Positions 42,544 through 55,200 of a stretch of DNA of 64,000 nucleotides are shown here, piece by piece. The stretch lies in NCBI GenBank assembly GCA_900095095.1, contig FMBT01000372.1, forward strand, positions 122,036-186,035, given 5' to 3'. How positions within the stretch are numbered: the stretch's first letter is position 1; every line of letters starts with the position of its first letter. The position numbers and the translations under genes were made by a program. The notes below the pieces were generated by a model. It saw only the letters and a program-made list of their open reading frames with translations. It searched no databases and was not told the DNA's origin. The DNA comes from Fragilariopsis cylindrus CCMP1102. Taxonomy: Eukaryota > Bacillariophyta > Bacillariophyceae > Bacillariales > Bacillariaceae.

Positions 42544-44838
42544 ATGAAAACAATGTCATCGTCATCATCATCATCGTCGTCGTCGTCGTCGACAAAGACG
42601 CTTTATCTTGTGCTGACAACAACAGTAGCAGCTTGCTTTTTGACGACGATGTTTGTAGATGGATTTCTTCCCGGAACCGTTCCTTCGTCCACGTGTAGAG
42701 GCTTCACTGTGTGCCCATCATCTCCGATAATGATATCATCATCGACATCATCATCATTGTCTATGTGGCCGTCAAAGGACGATAGTACTAATAATGGTGA
42801 AGTTGGAACAGGTTCAAATTGGCTTGAAAAATCATTCCCAGTTGATACTGATGGTGAAAAAATGAGTGCAACAGCAGTTGATGATTTTAATATTGGTATA
42901 TCTGGAAAAGATTTTCAAACTGGATCCTTAAGTAAACGTATGTTCGATACGATCATGTCACGACAAAATGATGGAAATGATATGAGTGATGAAATTAAAG
43001 AGGCATATACATTATATGCAATGGACTTTACAGCTAAGGAGGCAACACGGGAGGCATTAGAACAAAATGGATTAGATATGATATTACAGGAAGAAGAAGA
43101 AGATGAAGGGATGTGGGGTGATGTAGAAGCAGTACGATTATATGATATCAATAATCCAGATAAACCAATAACACCCAAAAAAATATATGACTCGTTAGAG
43201 GATGCTATTGTTGATTGGACACCAGGACAAACATTTGATTTTGTTGTTAGACAAGTTCCAGCTAGAGTAAAAAAATTAAGTATGGATGAACTCGTTCAGG
43301 CATTAGATCCTGATGGCAAAATGCGTGAAGAAGCTAAAGAACGTAGAGGAGATAACGACGACGACGAAGAGCCAGACGAAGATGCAGAAAACGAAGCTTT
43401 ATTATCAATTTTTGATGATATAAAAAATCTAGAAGAAATGAATAGTGATAATACGAGACGGACAGAGGATGCACCTCGAGGATCGACAGATGCTAACGAT
43501 GCATATTCTGGATCCGATAGTTCTGGAGGATATCGTATCATCAATCGAAGTTCCTTGTTACGAGATTCAATCAATCAAGATGGAACTGAAAATGATAAAA
43601 GTATGTGATGATTTTCATTAATTTCAAAGCAGAGCTTACTTGCTTTTCAAAAGTCATTTTTCCTTAGATATAGATTACTCAATCCTTTCGATTTTTTCTT
43701 CCCAATTTCTTCGTTTTTTTCTCCAGCTGCGGGTCACGTGATGAATGCATTAGTATCGCATGGAGTACTAATCGTTGATGTGACTGATGGTGGATCTTCT
43801 TTCAAAAATGCCGAGATTTTGTCTCGGATGTGGAAGACTACTGATAATTTTTTTGATCAAGTTTCTGATCCTTCGATCGCATCTAAACTTCCTGGTATGA
43901 CAACAGCAATGGAGACAGGTTCTAGTCATGCCAAAGTAGGATACGGGGAATACGATTCAGGTTCAATGAAATTTCTTGAGACAAGACGTGAACGAAAGAA
44001 TGGAAATTTACTCCCCGAGGAAGCGAAAGAGATACTCGGAGAGGATGGAACGTTAGCGCTAAAATCGGCCTTTGATATTGTTGCGCAAGTTGGAAAGGAT
44101 GTTGTTAGAATTGCTGTAGCTGCGAGTAGTGTAGAGCATGGAGCTTTTCTTGATAAGAAAGGGACTCAAGGCGATAGTAGAGATCAGAAGATTCTAGCCT
44201 CGCAAGGTGCAACACTTCTTAGTGATGAATTGGTAGATGATGGTAAACCGTTACCACCTAACGTTAAAATTGATCATGACGAAGGCACCGTATCAATGAG
44301 CCCGTTCCGGTTATGCAGGTATACAGATGGTAGAGATGGGACCGATGGTAGTTCTCGTGAAGTGTTTGGAGCTCATACAGATTCTTCGTTTATCACCGCT
44401 GTTCCCGTTGCTGAAATTAGTGGACTAGAAGTTTACGATGAGGAGGCAGAAAAGTGGTACCGACCTGAGCTTAGGGCCAGAGCTCATTGGGAGAAAGAGC
44501 AATCTGCTCAGGGTAAGGATCCTTCATTACAATACGATGAATCAATCGGCGAGGATGGTGAACGTACTCCGTGGCATTCTCGTTATTTGGCTATTATTCC
44601 TGGTGAGAATCTCCAACTTGCTACTCGAAATGAGATCCCAGCTGCTGTCCATAGAGTAGTCGCGATGAAAGATAGATCAGCACGGTTGAGTGCACCCATT
44701 CTTATACGTGGTAGACCAGGGACTAAGTTCTTAGTAAAGCGATACCTCGGAGGGGCCCTAGGAAATAGTCTACTTCTCGATGCTGATGAACTATCTATGC
44801 AGGAGATTCATGAGAAAAGCCAACCCTCCTTTCAATAA
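42544..44838 (+). CDS. Plastid-targeted 2OG-Fe(II) oxygenase (isopenicillin-N-synthase-like) with a large N-terminal region
   Basis: Exon 1 (42544-43600) begins with a Ser run, a hydrophobic segment and a cleavage site near FVDGF-LPG, fitting a bipartite plastid signal. It continues with an acidic region of unknown fold (about residues 100-350). Intron 43601-43726 (GTATGT donor, TCCAG acceptor) joins in phase to exon 2 (43727-44838). Exon 2 holds an IPNS-like oxygenase: ALVSHGVLIV near its start, FGAHTDSSFITAVPVAEISGLEVYD with the HxD iron ligands, IPGENLQLATRNEIPAAVHRVV with the distal His, and RLSAPILIRG with the 2OG-binding Arg. About 722 residues. Most IPNS-like enzymes are about 350, so the N-terminal 350 residues are an extra domain. 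Substrate unknown. Confidence 0.82.
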
Positions 44839-45084
44839 TTATAACATAAATGAAAGAACACTTAAAGAAGTATATGATAATGTTCTGATATAATATTAGT
44901 AATTACTCTGTACTTGCAGCACGTTTCACAAAAATATTTGGATAATAGTAGATTTCAGACTTCATCTAGGATTACAGTATTATATAGTCTACTTATTAAG
45001 AGCAGTAAAGGTTATTCTTGTTCTTTTTCGTTATGCATTATGTTTTCGTGCAGTATTCAATACTGAATGTACATCATCCATCCC

Positions 45085-47264
45085 CTATTTATCTCTGCTT
45101 CTAAGAAAAATATCCAGCTTTTGCGACGAATTTCTACTAGACCGTCTTTGTGATGATGCACGAGGTATATTTGTCAAATTGAGGGATGCTCGAGAAGAAC
45201 TTCGTCTGGTTATGGAATCCATATTATGTTGTGACATACGTTTTAGTGATCCTTTGGGTACCCAATTATTCAGGAACCGATCTTCATTGAACAGCTCCTC
45301 ATCACTGAAATCACTTAATGTATGATCTTCGTACTTCGATAAATGCGCATTGATCATCTTGCTATGATCTTTCTTAGTTCTTTCTTTGCGTCCACGCTTG
45401 CGCTCCTTCTCGCGTTTATAGGTATCTTCCTTGTCTAAATCACGAAATGATCGACATGATATTTCCGAGATATCGCGTTTTCCACCCTTCTTGGTCCAGT
45501 GTTCGATAGCTTCCATTGCGCCTTGAAACAAAGTGGGAACTATGATCGATCTTTCCTCTTCCAATGCCTTCTTAAAAAAAGTAGATCGTCCAATTTCAGA
45601 AACACCTCTTCGACCTCTACGCAAAATCACATCCATCGCAGCCTTACGAAGACGTGGCAAATCATTACCGGTAGTACCTTTCTGACGAGTTGACATAGTT
45701 AGAGCCTCTGCAACATTACTTGTTGTCACTAGCTGCGAGGCACTGATCTCGCACATGAGTGATAATCGATGAATACCTGCTTCTTCGGCTAAAGAAATTG
45801 CTGCTAAAGCTACAGAAAACGGAACTATCGGGATACCGTTATTTGGCCATCTTTTAGCATTGGCACTATGAGTTGTTGGATATGGAGGAACAGGTCCTTG
45901 ATGTTTCGTGGGCCTCGTTTTGCAGGCTTGGACGAATGCATCGTGTCCTAACGAAACTACTCGATTAGTGTAGCAATACTCCAGGAGAATTTTCACAGCT
46001 TCCGGAGAATGTTTTGGTAGACTAACAACCAACAAATCTGTCTCCAACAATCTCGGCTGAATTCGACGAGGTAGAGGATTAAAATCCTCATCATTATCAT
46101 CATCGTCGTCATCATCAACGACAATTATATTTACATTATCGTCGTCGGAAGAGTCGTTGATCTTTGCGGCTCCGCTTACTGCTTCCACGTCACGACCCTT
46201 TACTTTTCCACCATCCCCTTCACCTTCAATTACCTCGACATCATCATCCTCGATTTCCGTTGGACACTTTGTTGAATTCTCCGGCGGTGTTTCACATTTC
46301 GCATCTTCCTTCTCTTCCTCGGCTGCTTTCATTTCCTCAGCTTCCCTTCTAGCTTTTTGTCGTGCTTGTTGAATTATTTCTTTAAGCCAAGTACATCTCT
46401 TGCTAATCATAGAAGAATGAGCTCGGACAGTTGTACTCAATACACGTTGATTACGCCCATGTTTATCAACAAGTTTCCCCTGACAGTCAAATATCACATC
46501 AGCAACTCTAGATCTACCCGAATCGGGTAACAAGTGTCGCATCTGTTGAAAGTATACTCGATCCGCATCTCTTTGTGTTCGTTTGCGTTCACTTTCTACC
46601 GTCCGTTCTGTAGTTCGGACCTTCCTAACTCTGATCCGATCATTCTTCATCAGGGCACTAGTTTCCGCCGTGTCATTCTCGTTTAGGAGTTGACAAAAGG
46701 AAAATTCTAAATCCTTCGCGTCCATTTTCTGGCCGGATTCAACAACTTCAGACGAACTATTACAAAAATTGACATATTGTTTGAATACAGCCTTGAGTTT
46801 AGTAGTTTTATCAAGTCCGATAGATACAGTAACGCCTGGTCGTATAATAGGGTGATTGGGACACAAATCCAACGATTCTTGGCAGTAAATGTAAAGAAGC
46901 TGATGTTTTTATTTTTTAATGTTAAGCAAAGGAAGTAAAAGGTAATCAATCAAGTGAGTTTTTTAATTTTTTTATTTATTTCGTGAAATTCTGTCACGTA
47001 GAAAATGTACTGCAGTCTACGTACCAAGTCGCACTCCGAACTATGCTTCTTTGCTTTAGAGGCGTCGTCGCCTTCAGGATTAATAGCCACGCCCCCATCC
47101 AGTGTAGAATCGTTCTCATTCTCGTTCTCATTCTCGCCCTCTATCTCATCATCGTCTAAATCTATATCAATCATAATATTATTGTTGTTTCCATCGCCGT
47201 TACCATCTTCGTCGACTTCTACGCCAGCGAGGTCAACATGCTCATTTTCGTCGTTATTTTCCAT
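45085..47264 (-). CDS. Ubiquitin/SUMO-like plus BTB domain protein
   Basis: Exon 1 (47025-47264) starts with ATG at 47264 and encodes an acidic Asn/Glu/Asp-rich leader. Intron 46900-47024 (GTACGT donor, ATCAG acceptor) joins in phase to exon 2 (45085-46899), giving about 684 residues. A ubiquitin-fold region follows at about 95-172: VTVSIGLDKTTKLKAVFKQYVNF and DRIRVRKVR, the pattern of SUMO/Rad60-type domains. A BTB-like domain spans about 211-400 (VADVIFDCQGKLVDKHGRNQ, VRAHSSMISKR, VVSLPKHSPEAVKILLEYCYTNRVV), split by a long acidic insert. A helical BACK-like region comes next, then a Lys/Arg/Ser-rich tail. BTB proteins often recruit substrates to Cul3 ligases. Domain calls are moderately sure; the combination is unusual. 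Confidence 0.75.
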
Positions 47265-47681
47265 GATTGGATTCTTCTTTGAATTAAATCCTTTCCTTAA
47301 TTGTGGTGAGCGGAACTATAATGCCAAGCAGATATGATACTACAAGCTAAACTATCTTGGGACTATACGATTACTGATACTAGTTGTTATTTTCGACTGT
47401 CAAATACAATAGAGAGAATCGAAGTAACAATAGGACGCTACTATTCTTATTCGTTCCTCTATTTTAAATTTTGTGTTTAGTTTTCTTTTGTTTCGCTACC
47501 ACTTTAGTAGCGTTTCTGCGTGTAAAGAACAGCACTGGTTTTTACACGCACGACTTCTTTCGAATTTCGCCGTTACTTGCGGCACTTTTAATTCAGTGTT
47601 TAAAACATGCGCATGGAATCGCGCATACGAATAATTATAAAATGAAAATAGACCATAAGCGTTATCGTAAGAAACATAATT
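47265..47681. other. Intergenic before tRNA gene
   Basis: About 420 bp with no convincing gene. A short inverted pair, CTGTTTTTACACGC-like, lies near 47520-47550. Confidence 0.4.
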
Positions 47682-47752
47682 GTCCTGTTGGCCCAACGGC
47701 AAGGCGTCTGACTACGAATCAGAAGATTCTGGGTTCGATTCCCAGGCGGGAT
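47682..47752 (+). tRNA. tRNA-Arg (anticodon ACG)
   Basis: A full cloverleaf folds from 71 nt. The acceptor stem GTCCTGT pairs with GCGGGAT using three G-U wobbles. The D stem is GCC/GGC, the anticodon stem TCTGA/TCAGA with loop CTACGAA (anticodon ACG), and the T stem CTGGG/CCCAG with loop TTCGATT. The B box GGTTCGATTCC is canonical, and a T-rich Pol III terminator follows directly. There is no intron, and CCA is not encoded. Confidence 0.93.
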
Positions 47753-48431
47753 TTTTCTTTTATTCATTCTGGGTTCAATTTAATTGTACTACAGTAGTAT
47801 AATTTTTATACACCTATCTCATAATACAATACAATATGTTATAAAATTAATGGATAGCCCCTGATTTTAAGCTTTCCAGTGATGCCTTAATGTAGCAATT
47901 CAACTGGTTTAGTGGTAGGTGTTCGTATAGGGGCTAGTAGGTGCTAGCAGCCTCCTTCCACCTACCTAATACACTATAACACACTGTCCCTGACACACTT
48001 TCATTCATATACATACATATATAATATGTATATATAATATACATGTATACATGTCATGTTATGTGCTGGTGATACACTTTTTGAGAAATTATATTTCTTT
48101 ACAGATCATCATCTGCATGTGAGAACTCCAACAACAACAAAATTAGAAGGAAGGCAAGCAAGTTGACACATATCATCGTCTATAAATTCCATGTGTCTCA
48201 CACATGTAGCAGCTACAGACATTGGTGAGTAGCTCTTAATGAAAGGTAATTGGGTGTTGAGCTAGTTGCTAGCAAGTTTTTGTGTTAAAAAGTGATTGTC
48301 TATAGTAATTATGAGCCATCTATTTGGCTAGTTTGTTTCCTATTACAACTGCTTTCATTGGGGTAGTATGCGATATTGCACACCAAGTGAATGAGTTGTG
48401 GTTGGATATGGCTTGCCTGGTTGCAACTGCC
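47753..48431. other. Intergenic before the repeat cluster
   Basis: About 680 bp. An AT/GTATAC-rich self-complementary stretch lies at about 48006-48060 (ATACATATATAATATGTATATA). No gene recognised. Confidence 0.45.
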
Positions 48432-48960
48432 GGCGCGTTCCGGCTCAAGGTGGTTCGTTTTTCGTGAGTGTGTGACAATCTGCGGACAGACGCCTGCCAC
48501 ACGGGATTGGTTAACACGCGCTATGCAGTGAAAGTACTATCAATCGGGGGGATTTTTAGCTTCTACAGAAGATCTTCTTTCCTATAATTGACCAATCATT
48601 AGACATGCTTTGAATCAAGGCACGTCGCCAGGTGTAGGTGGTGTCAGCAACGCCCTGCTAGTGATCTAAGGAGAATTTCCCCCATATTGGGTACACGTCG
48701 TCAAAGTTGAAAGTATTATTTATCGCGCACCTATGCAGTAATAATAGGAAAATTCCTTTATATCAACATGAAAATGGGAATGTATTGAATCGAACCTCCA
48801 TGGGTATCGGTCTATTTAACTTACGCTTATGAGACGAAATATAGACATTTGTACTTTTAACAAGCACAAAAAGTTTTGGTTGAATGGGTGGAATTTTAAC
48901 TACTTAAAACGCTCTCTTAGTAAAGACACATGATTTTCGTATTTTCGAAAAAAACACGTC
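48432..48960 (+). repeat. Unclassified dispersed repeat, copy A (uninterrupted)
   Basis: Starts with GGCGCGTTCCGGCTCAA and ends with AACACGTC. It shares ordered blocks with copy B: ACACGCGCTAT, TATTTATCGCGCACCTATG, AATCGAACCTCCATGG, GACGAAATATAGA and TTTTAACTACTTAAA. It carries the unoccupied TTAA at 48857-48860 that matches the transposon target in copy B. No coding sequence is seen. Confidence 0.75.
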
Positions 48961-49189
48961 CTACATACCCGTTGATAATGGGTGCTCTCTTAATGTAACA
49001 ATAAGAATAAAAATTATCGCATTAACTAATAGAATACTAATAGAGACATCTGTATTAGCACTTTATCTATTAATCCATTATTAAATTTTTAATCTTCCTC
49101 TCTTATGCACCTCTTGTGGCAATTCGAAATCTGGCTGCCACCCATATAAATCTTCATAGAATTTTCCCCAGATGACCAAATCACACCCA

Positions 49190-49427
49190 AACTTTTTCCC
49201 TCTCTTAACAGTATAGATATCTATATTTCGTCTCATAAGCTTTTGTTAAATAGAGCGATATCCATGGAGGTTCGTTTCAATACATTTCCATTGTCATGAT
49301 GATGGGATAATTTTCCATTTCAATTCTTAATAATTTAAAAGAATTTTCCTGTCGCGAGCCTATCGCGCATTTAAAATTTTAGTCGCGAGTGTCCCACAAA
49401 ATGTAGCCTTGAGCCGGAACACGCCTG
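49190..49427 (-). repeat. Unclassified dispersed repeat, partial copy C (inverted)
   Basis: Read on the minus strand it shows GTGTTCCGGCTCAAGG, then AACCTCCATGGATATCG, then CTTATGAGACGAAATATAGA, in the same order as copy A but with a shorter interior. With copy A it forms a large imperfect inverted repeat. Confidence 0.65.
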
Positions 49428-49673
49428 CCATTCAAAGCTGTAGTCTTTAATGTACTGGCTAGTAACGGTGCTCTCTTAGTGGCATTACCCACGCTAAGCC
49501 TTCCAGTATCTTATCATTGGGAAAATGTGATGTGGTTTTAAACAGTCTGTTGGGGATCTATGGCCTGGGCAAGTTCCAACCAAATCCACGCACAGGCAGT
49601 GAAACGTTCCCTTTTTTTAGCTTCTTTTGAAGCTATTAACATGATTACCTTTTAAAAACGCCCACCTATCTAT

Positions 49674-50106
49674 GGCGCGTTCCGGCTCAACGCGGCTCGG
49701 GTTTGCCCACTGTGTTACAAAATCCTGTCCGCGCACAGACCGTTTTATTCCTACAACACGCGCTATTGCAGTAAAGTACCAATTTTTTCTAGGAATTGTT
49801 TCTGTATGGAGGCTCCTCAAACCTTCTACTACACGAAGTATTCTACACAAATCTACAGATTCCAACTTAATGTGTGGGCTAGGTGGTATTGGTTGGTTTA
49901 TGTACCACCATACAGAAACAATTCTCAAAAGATTTTGGACGTCGTAAAAGTTAAAAATTATTATTTATCGCGCACCTATGCAGTAAATAGGGCGGAAAAT
50001 TCATTATTAACACATGACAATGGGAATGTACTGAATCGAACCTCCATGGATATTGGTTTGTTGAATACAAACTTTATAGACGAAATATAGATGGCTGTAC
50101 TCTTAA
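49674..50106 (+). repeat. Unclassified dispersed repeat, copy B, left part (split by the transposon)
   Basis: Begins with GGCGCGTTCCGGCTCAA and runs to TTAA at 50103-50106. Its continuation resumes at 59822 after the transposon and ends at 59923, where a second retrotransposon starts. The two pieces together line up with copy A from end to end. Confidence 0.75.
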
Positions 50107-50121
50107 CAGGATTCCTGTTAT
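50107..50121 (+). repeat. Left terminal inverted repeat of the piggyBac-like element
   Basis: CAGGATTCCTGTTAT. Its first 11 bases (CAGGATTCCTG) are themselves a palindrome around a central T. It directly follows TTAA. Confidence 0.9.
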
Positions 50122-50689
50122 GGCGCCAAGGTTGGCGCCACTTTTTGGGGTCAATTTTTTGTAGGGGCATATTTCCCTCAAAAAATGGACTTAGACCCCC
50201 CTATTGAGACACAGTGCATCTCCGTTCAAAGACACGTGCTTTCTTATTAAGTTGAAATAACTCCCGGTCACTATGTATTGGCTGTTACTACTCCGGCAGC
50301 TGCAGTCCTAAATAAAATTTGGAAGAGCATGTGTTCAAATATAGAGAGACGAAAATCGTGCCGCGCAACCCTCTTTTTGGTCAATATTATTATGTGACTC
50401 ACACCCAAGATTCAAAATTTGAAAAATTATTCAAATCACACGAAAAAGAGGCAATCAACGCATGGAAAATATGGATGAAATGGTCAGTCTTGGAAAATAA
50501 CTAGCAAATTTACTAACAAAACTTTCTCAAAACTTGTTTTTTCAAATTTTCACACACACTAACTACTAGTAGAAATATTTTAGTCACTAGCTGTTTTCGT
50601 TAACTTTACCACGCATTTTACGTATTTTCATAATATTACAAATCCACACCCAAAACAACCAACTTTTTTAACACTACAATGGCAGTAAA
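50122..50689. other. 5' region of the piggyBac-like element with a subterminal palindrome
   Basis: Immediately inside the left inverted repeat, 50122-50139 reads GGCGCCAAGGTTGGCGCC: 8-bp perfect arms around GG, a possible transposase-binding site or hairpin. A 61-codon frame at 50319-50504 lacks an ATG and looks accidental. The transposase promoter must lie here. Confidence 0.6.
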
Positions 50690-52000
50690 ATGCCTCCTAA
50701 AAGACGCCCAATCAGTGTCGAATGGGCCAAATCATTAGTAGGACTGTCTATGAAGGTCCCTGATTACTGGTGGGATGGTTGCAAAGGCTATAGGCTACAT
50801 GATGGTGTTATTGATTCATATTGTCCTATCAGTCAAAGATGGAATTTATTATTAGATACTAAAGAAGATGATGCTCTCTACCTCATGGCATATGATGCTA
50901 TCTATAAGTATGCAGACTTCAATTCCTCCACCTACAATGAATTCCAACTAACCCAACACCCTATTCGAGATGGTGATGATGAAATAGAAACAGAAACAAA
51001 AAAATATTATAGAACAGAGCCAGACGAATGGGATGAGGTTGTTATTGAAGATGATGGAGATGATAGGGGTGGACGTCCAATCGAGCCGCTTGAATGGGAA
51101 GGAGATGAAGAGTTCACTGTTAACATAACTGATGAAGAGGTGGAGATGTTAAGGGATGAAAGGGGTGAGATCAGGTTTGAGAAGGTGTTTCAATGGTGTT
51201 GTCCTAAGTTTGGTGATGATAATGATCAAACTCTATATGAATTCCAGGCTGCTAGGATGAGAAATTATATGAGGAAAAGGGTCCTTGAAAATGGTTACAA
51301 GCCAAGGTATTACAAAGGAGATAAAGTAATAACTGGAGATCATGTGGCTCGATTCTATGGAGCTTGTTTATGTAGAATGATCCATGGAGGTCGATCGATT
51401 GATCAGATATTTTCAAGAAGAGAGATAATGGATGCTGTTCCATCGATTAGAGAGGCAATGACTAAAGCTTGTTTGGAGGATCTTACTACATGCTTGCACT
51501 ACAGTGACGATTGGGATCCAGAGTGTGGTAGTGATTGGGATGACATATATGATGATCCAAAAGTTGTTGCAGCAACAGGCACTGCAAAGCATCGATTGAA
51601 ACATGGTCTATTGGAAGATGGGTATAATAAGGTATGTACTGTATATGTTGTTGTTGTTGTTGTTGTTGTTTCGAATCGCTTACTAACACATACCTTCCTT
51701 CTTCTTCTTCTTCTTACAAGCGATGGCAAGCTATTGTCAAATTTGGCAAGTGGATCACCACTGATGAGAGTCGAGTTGGGGGCTGGTATCATAGTTGCAT
51801 GACAATTGGACCTGAACCAAAACCAATTCGAACTGGAGCTACTATTCATACTGTCTGTATCACTACAGGTCCTCTCAGTACATTCAAGTTGTTTGCTAGA
51901 GTCTATGGTGGTCAATTCGATGAAGATATTCCAGAGATCAATGATTATGGAAAATACAAGATGATCTCTCTCTATGACCTTATGCTTGATCCATTCAAGC

Positions 52001-52005
52001 ATAAG
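52001..52005. repeat. Target-site duplication ATAAG (partner at 58199-58203)
   Basis: ATAAG directly abuts both LTR outer ends. Five bases is the usual duplication length for Ty1/copia integrases. Confidence 0.93.
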
Positions 52006-52257
52006 TGTTGAGCTACGATATAGCGTATACTTTGGTTATTAACTAATGTCTAAAGTTATTATGAGCTATCTATCTTAGCATCGATCGGGGTTGCTATTGC
52101 ACATCTTTCTCCACTTGCGATCTGTTGTAGTAAGTGGTTTAGGTTTGAACTGATATAGTTGGCCCGGTGGCAACTGACTTGCTGGGCTGTTGTATTTGAA
52201 TCCTTACTAGTAACGGGTTTGCGCGCCCCACTTGCTAGTGACTTGAGGATCTCATCA
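52006..52257 (-). repeat. 3' LTR of the CoDi element (also encodes the pol C-terminus)
   Basis: 252 bp direct copy of the 5' LTR at an offset of exactly 5941 bp. The pol frame enters it and stops at 52059, so 199 bp of the LTR are coding. A short purine-rich tract (GCAAGGGTG on the minus strand) adjoins it, a likely polypurine tract. Confidence 0.93.
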
Positions 52258-55200
52258 CACCCTTGCAGTGTAGCTGGGCTTTTGCCTTCTTCATAAAGAT
52301 ATATTGGACGCAGTGCTCTGTGTACTGATGTTGGTTGTACTTTCGATTGGTAGTCTGCTAGATTTATTTCTCCTGGCGCCCAGAATACTTTGAGTTGTTT
52401 CTTTTCTACCCTGTCTTGTACCCAGTAAAATCTCATGTCCATTGATTTTGATGCTTTCTGTTTAACTGTTTTGTTCATTATCCCATCTGCTGTGCTGTTG
52501 TCTGTTCGCATTGGTGTTGGTGGCTGTGGATGTTTTAATTCTTCTAATGTTGTCCTCATTGGCATTACTTCTTTTGCATTCATGTACAGGGCACCACATT
52601 CTGCCTCTGCTGCTGATTGCATGACTGCTTTTATTACTTTTGCTAGGATGAAAACTGCTCCATTGAACAGTAATCCATCCATGTCTCCTAGATAGTGGTA
52701 TCCTGATGCTCTGCTTCTTGATTTTGGTGCTACTTGGTAGGCTGCATCACTGTCAACTGTTAATATCATATCACTTGCTCTGTAGATGATCTCTGCTTCA
52801 GGGTGAGTGGCACAGTAATTCAGGAAGTATTCTAGTGCATCTTGCGTCTCTTGTGTTCCTTTTGTTGCTGCAATACAGAGTTCATTCAGTGTATGATGCA
52901 TGGTTCCATCAATTGCTCGACATGTATATAGGAATGTCCCACACACTTTCTGTATTGTTTGTATTTGCTTTGGTGATAGTTTTTCTGATATGTCTTGTCT
53001 TTCATACTGTATTTTTTGTCCAAATTCTGGTTGATGGAACTTGGCTGGTGCATCAAACGGTTTGGTTGGTCTCTGGTGTTGAAATTCTTTCAGTGCTTTG
53101 ATCACATAACCTTTCATTGATAATATTACCTCTCCTTTTTCATAATTCCAAGCTAAATCTATTCCAATATATTTGGATCCAGTCCAATCCACTTTTACTG
53201 GATAACTTGCTTTGATTGCATTGATTAAGTGATCTGCATCGTCTTTGCTGAAGTATTGTACTCCAAAGTCATCTACTACTAGTGTGAATGTAGTCTTTCT
53301 TGTTTCGTGTTCCCATAAGCCTGGAGTTCTTTTCACTGGGTGGTATCCGTATGGCGCTAGGTTCTTGATTAGGTCTTGGTTTGCTAGATATCCTGATTGT
53401 GCTAGCCCATATATTGCACCTGTTATCTCCATGTAGACGTATCCATTTTCATCAGTGTAGGCTTCAGTATTATATTCTTGTTTGATTTCATCAGGGATTA
53501 GATCTTTGTGAATTCTCATGTACTCTGGTGATAGTAACTTTGTGTTCAAGTACATATTTCCAATATCAATGCAAAGGTATTTTGCTCCTAGTCTTGCTCT
53601 TGAGATGGTGCTGTTTAGGTGAATCTTGATTGTTTCTAATCCTGCAGTATCGGTGCTTGTCTTGCCTTCATAATCATCCAACCTATCTCCACCGGCTGTC
53701 ATTCGTGTCCTATGGATTTCAGCTTTTTGTAATCTTATTTCACTGACAAACCGGGCGTACGTGATCTTTTTGTTCTTGGGGATGTCTTTCTTGTGAATCA
53801 AGTGCATTGTATCAGTGCCTTCTATCCTATCTTCTTTCTTCCTTGTCTTGCCTACTCCTTGCATTGTTCTTCCAAATTCATTTGCTCCAGATAATTGCCA
53901 CTGTTTCCTAATTTCAGGATCTGGATGATTGATTAGGTGCCTGTATTCTAACATCTTTTTTGTTACTTCATCGAATACAGGCATTGCATGGTGTAGTGGT
54001 AGGTTTGAATCGGTGAACGCGTTGAATGCCATCTTCATTGCTTCTCTTTTTGTCTTGTGGATTGCAGTTTTTGCTTTTAATCTTGATCTCGTTAGTCGGT
54101 GTAGTTGGTCCATGGCTGTATCGGCTGTGATAATATACTTTTCCACTGTCTTGTGTCGTAGTTCCTCTGAATCACCATCTTCATACTCTATCATGTAGTA
54201 CTGCCGATCACTGTCGTATGATGAGATGACTCCATTTAGATTATTCTTTTTGAATGATTTTCTAACTGTAGTACCAACAGGATGTGGTAATATTTCTTCT
54301 GCAATTCGCGATAATTTAGTCCTTAATGCGCTGGGTCCTTCACGATTTGGTTGAAATCGCGATGATTTAGCTTTTATTCCACTGGACCGTTCACTATTTC
54401 GGACTGATTTAGTGGCTAATCGGTTTCGCAGCCTCTCCATTGCAGTTGATGGTCTATCGGCCACCCTTGGAAGGTGATTACAGTTATTGTTGTTGTTGTT
54501 GTTGTTTACATCCACCCTTGGAGCTGCTACAGCAGTTTCTAACACCCTTGGAATTGGTGCAGCCAGTGCTGTTTCCATTCTAGTTGGTGGTGTAAATATT
54601 TTCCGTAATTGCTCCATTGCATCATTTACGACTGTGCCTTGTTGTAGAAATGGAGTCGCTGGGTGTGGTGCTTGTAGTATTTCAGCCAGATCTTCTGTGA
54701 CTCTTGCTAATCGATCCGATGTTGCTGTTGTTGGCATATCTACTTTTTCTGGAAAGAATTCAATTGTATTTGTTGTACGAATTCCTCCTGTATCAGGAAT
54801 ATAACTGATGTAGTTTCGATAGTGTTTCATTGCCGGCCCTATGTAGTAACCGACTACTCCATGGCACGCCCAAGCACCTCTCTCCAGTGCTCTTTCATGT
54901 ACCACTACTTTGCATCCAGGTGGAGCTAGTGGTGTCTTGTTGAAATCAAAGTTTCCCCATACCTGTTGATAGGCAGATAATTTTGGGTTGATTCTGGAAG
55001 GTCTGCACATATTCAATGTCATTACTGCTTGTTTGATGATTCGATCCCATTGCTTTGCTGGGAATGTACTGTCACATCCATATAGCACTGCAATGAAGTG
55101 GTTTTTGAATGTCTGGATTGCTCTTTCTGCATGGTTCAATCTATGATCACCTGGGGATGCTATTTGGTAGTCTAATCCTTTCTTTTCTATTTCCAATATC

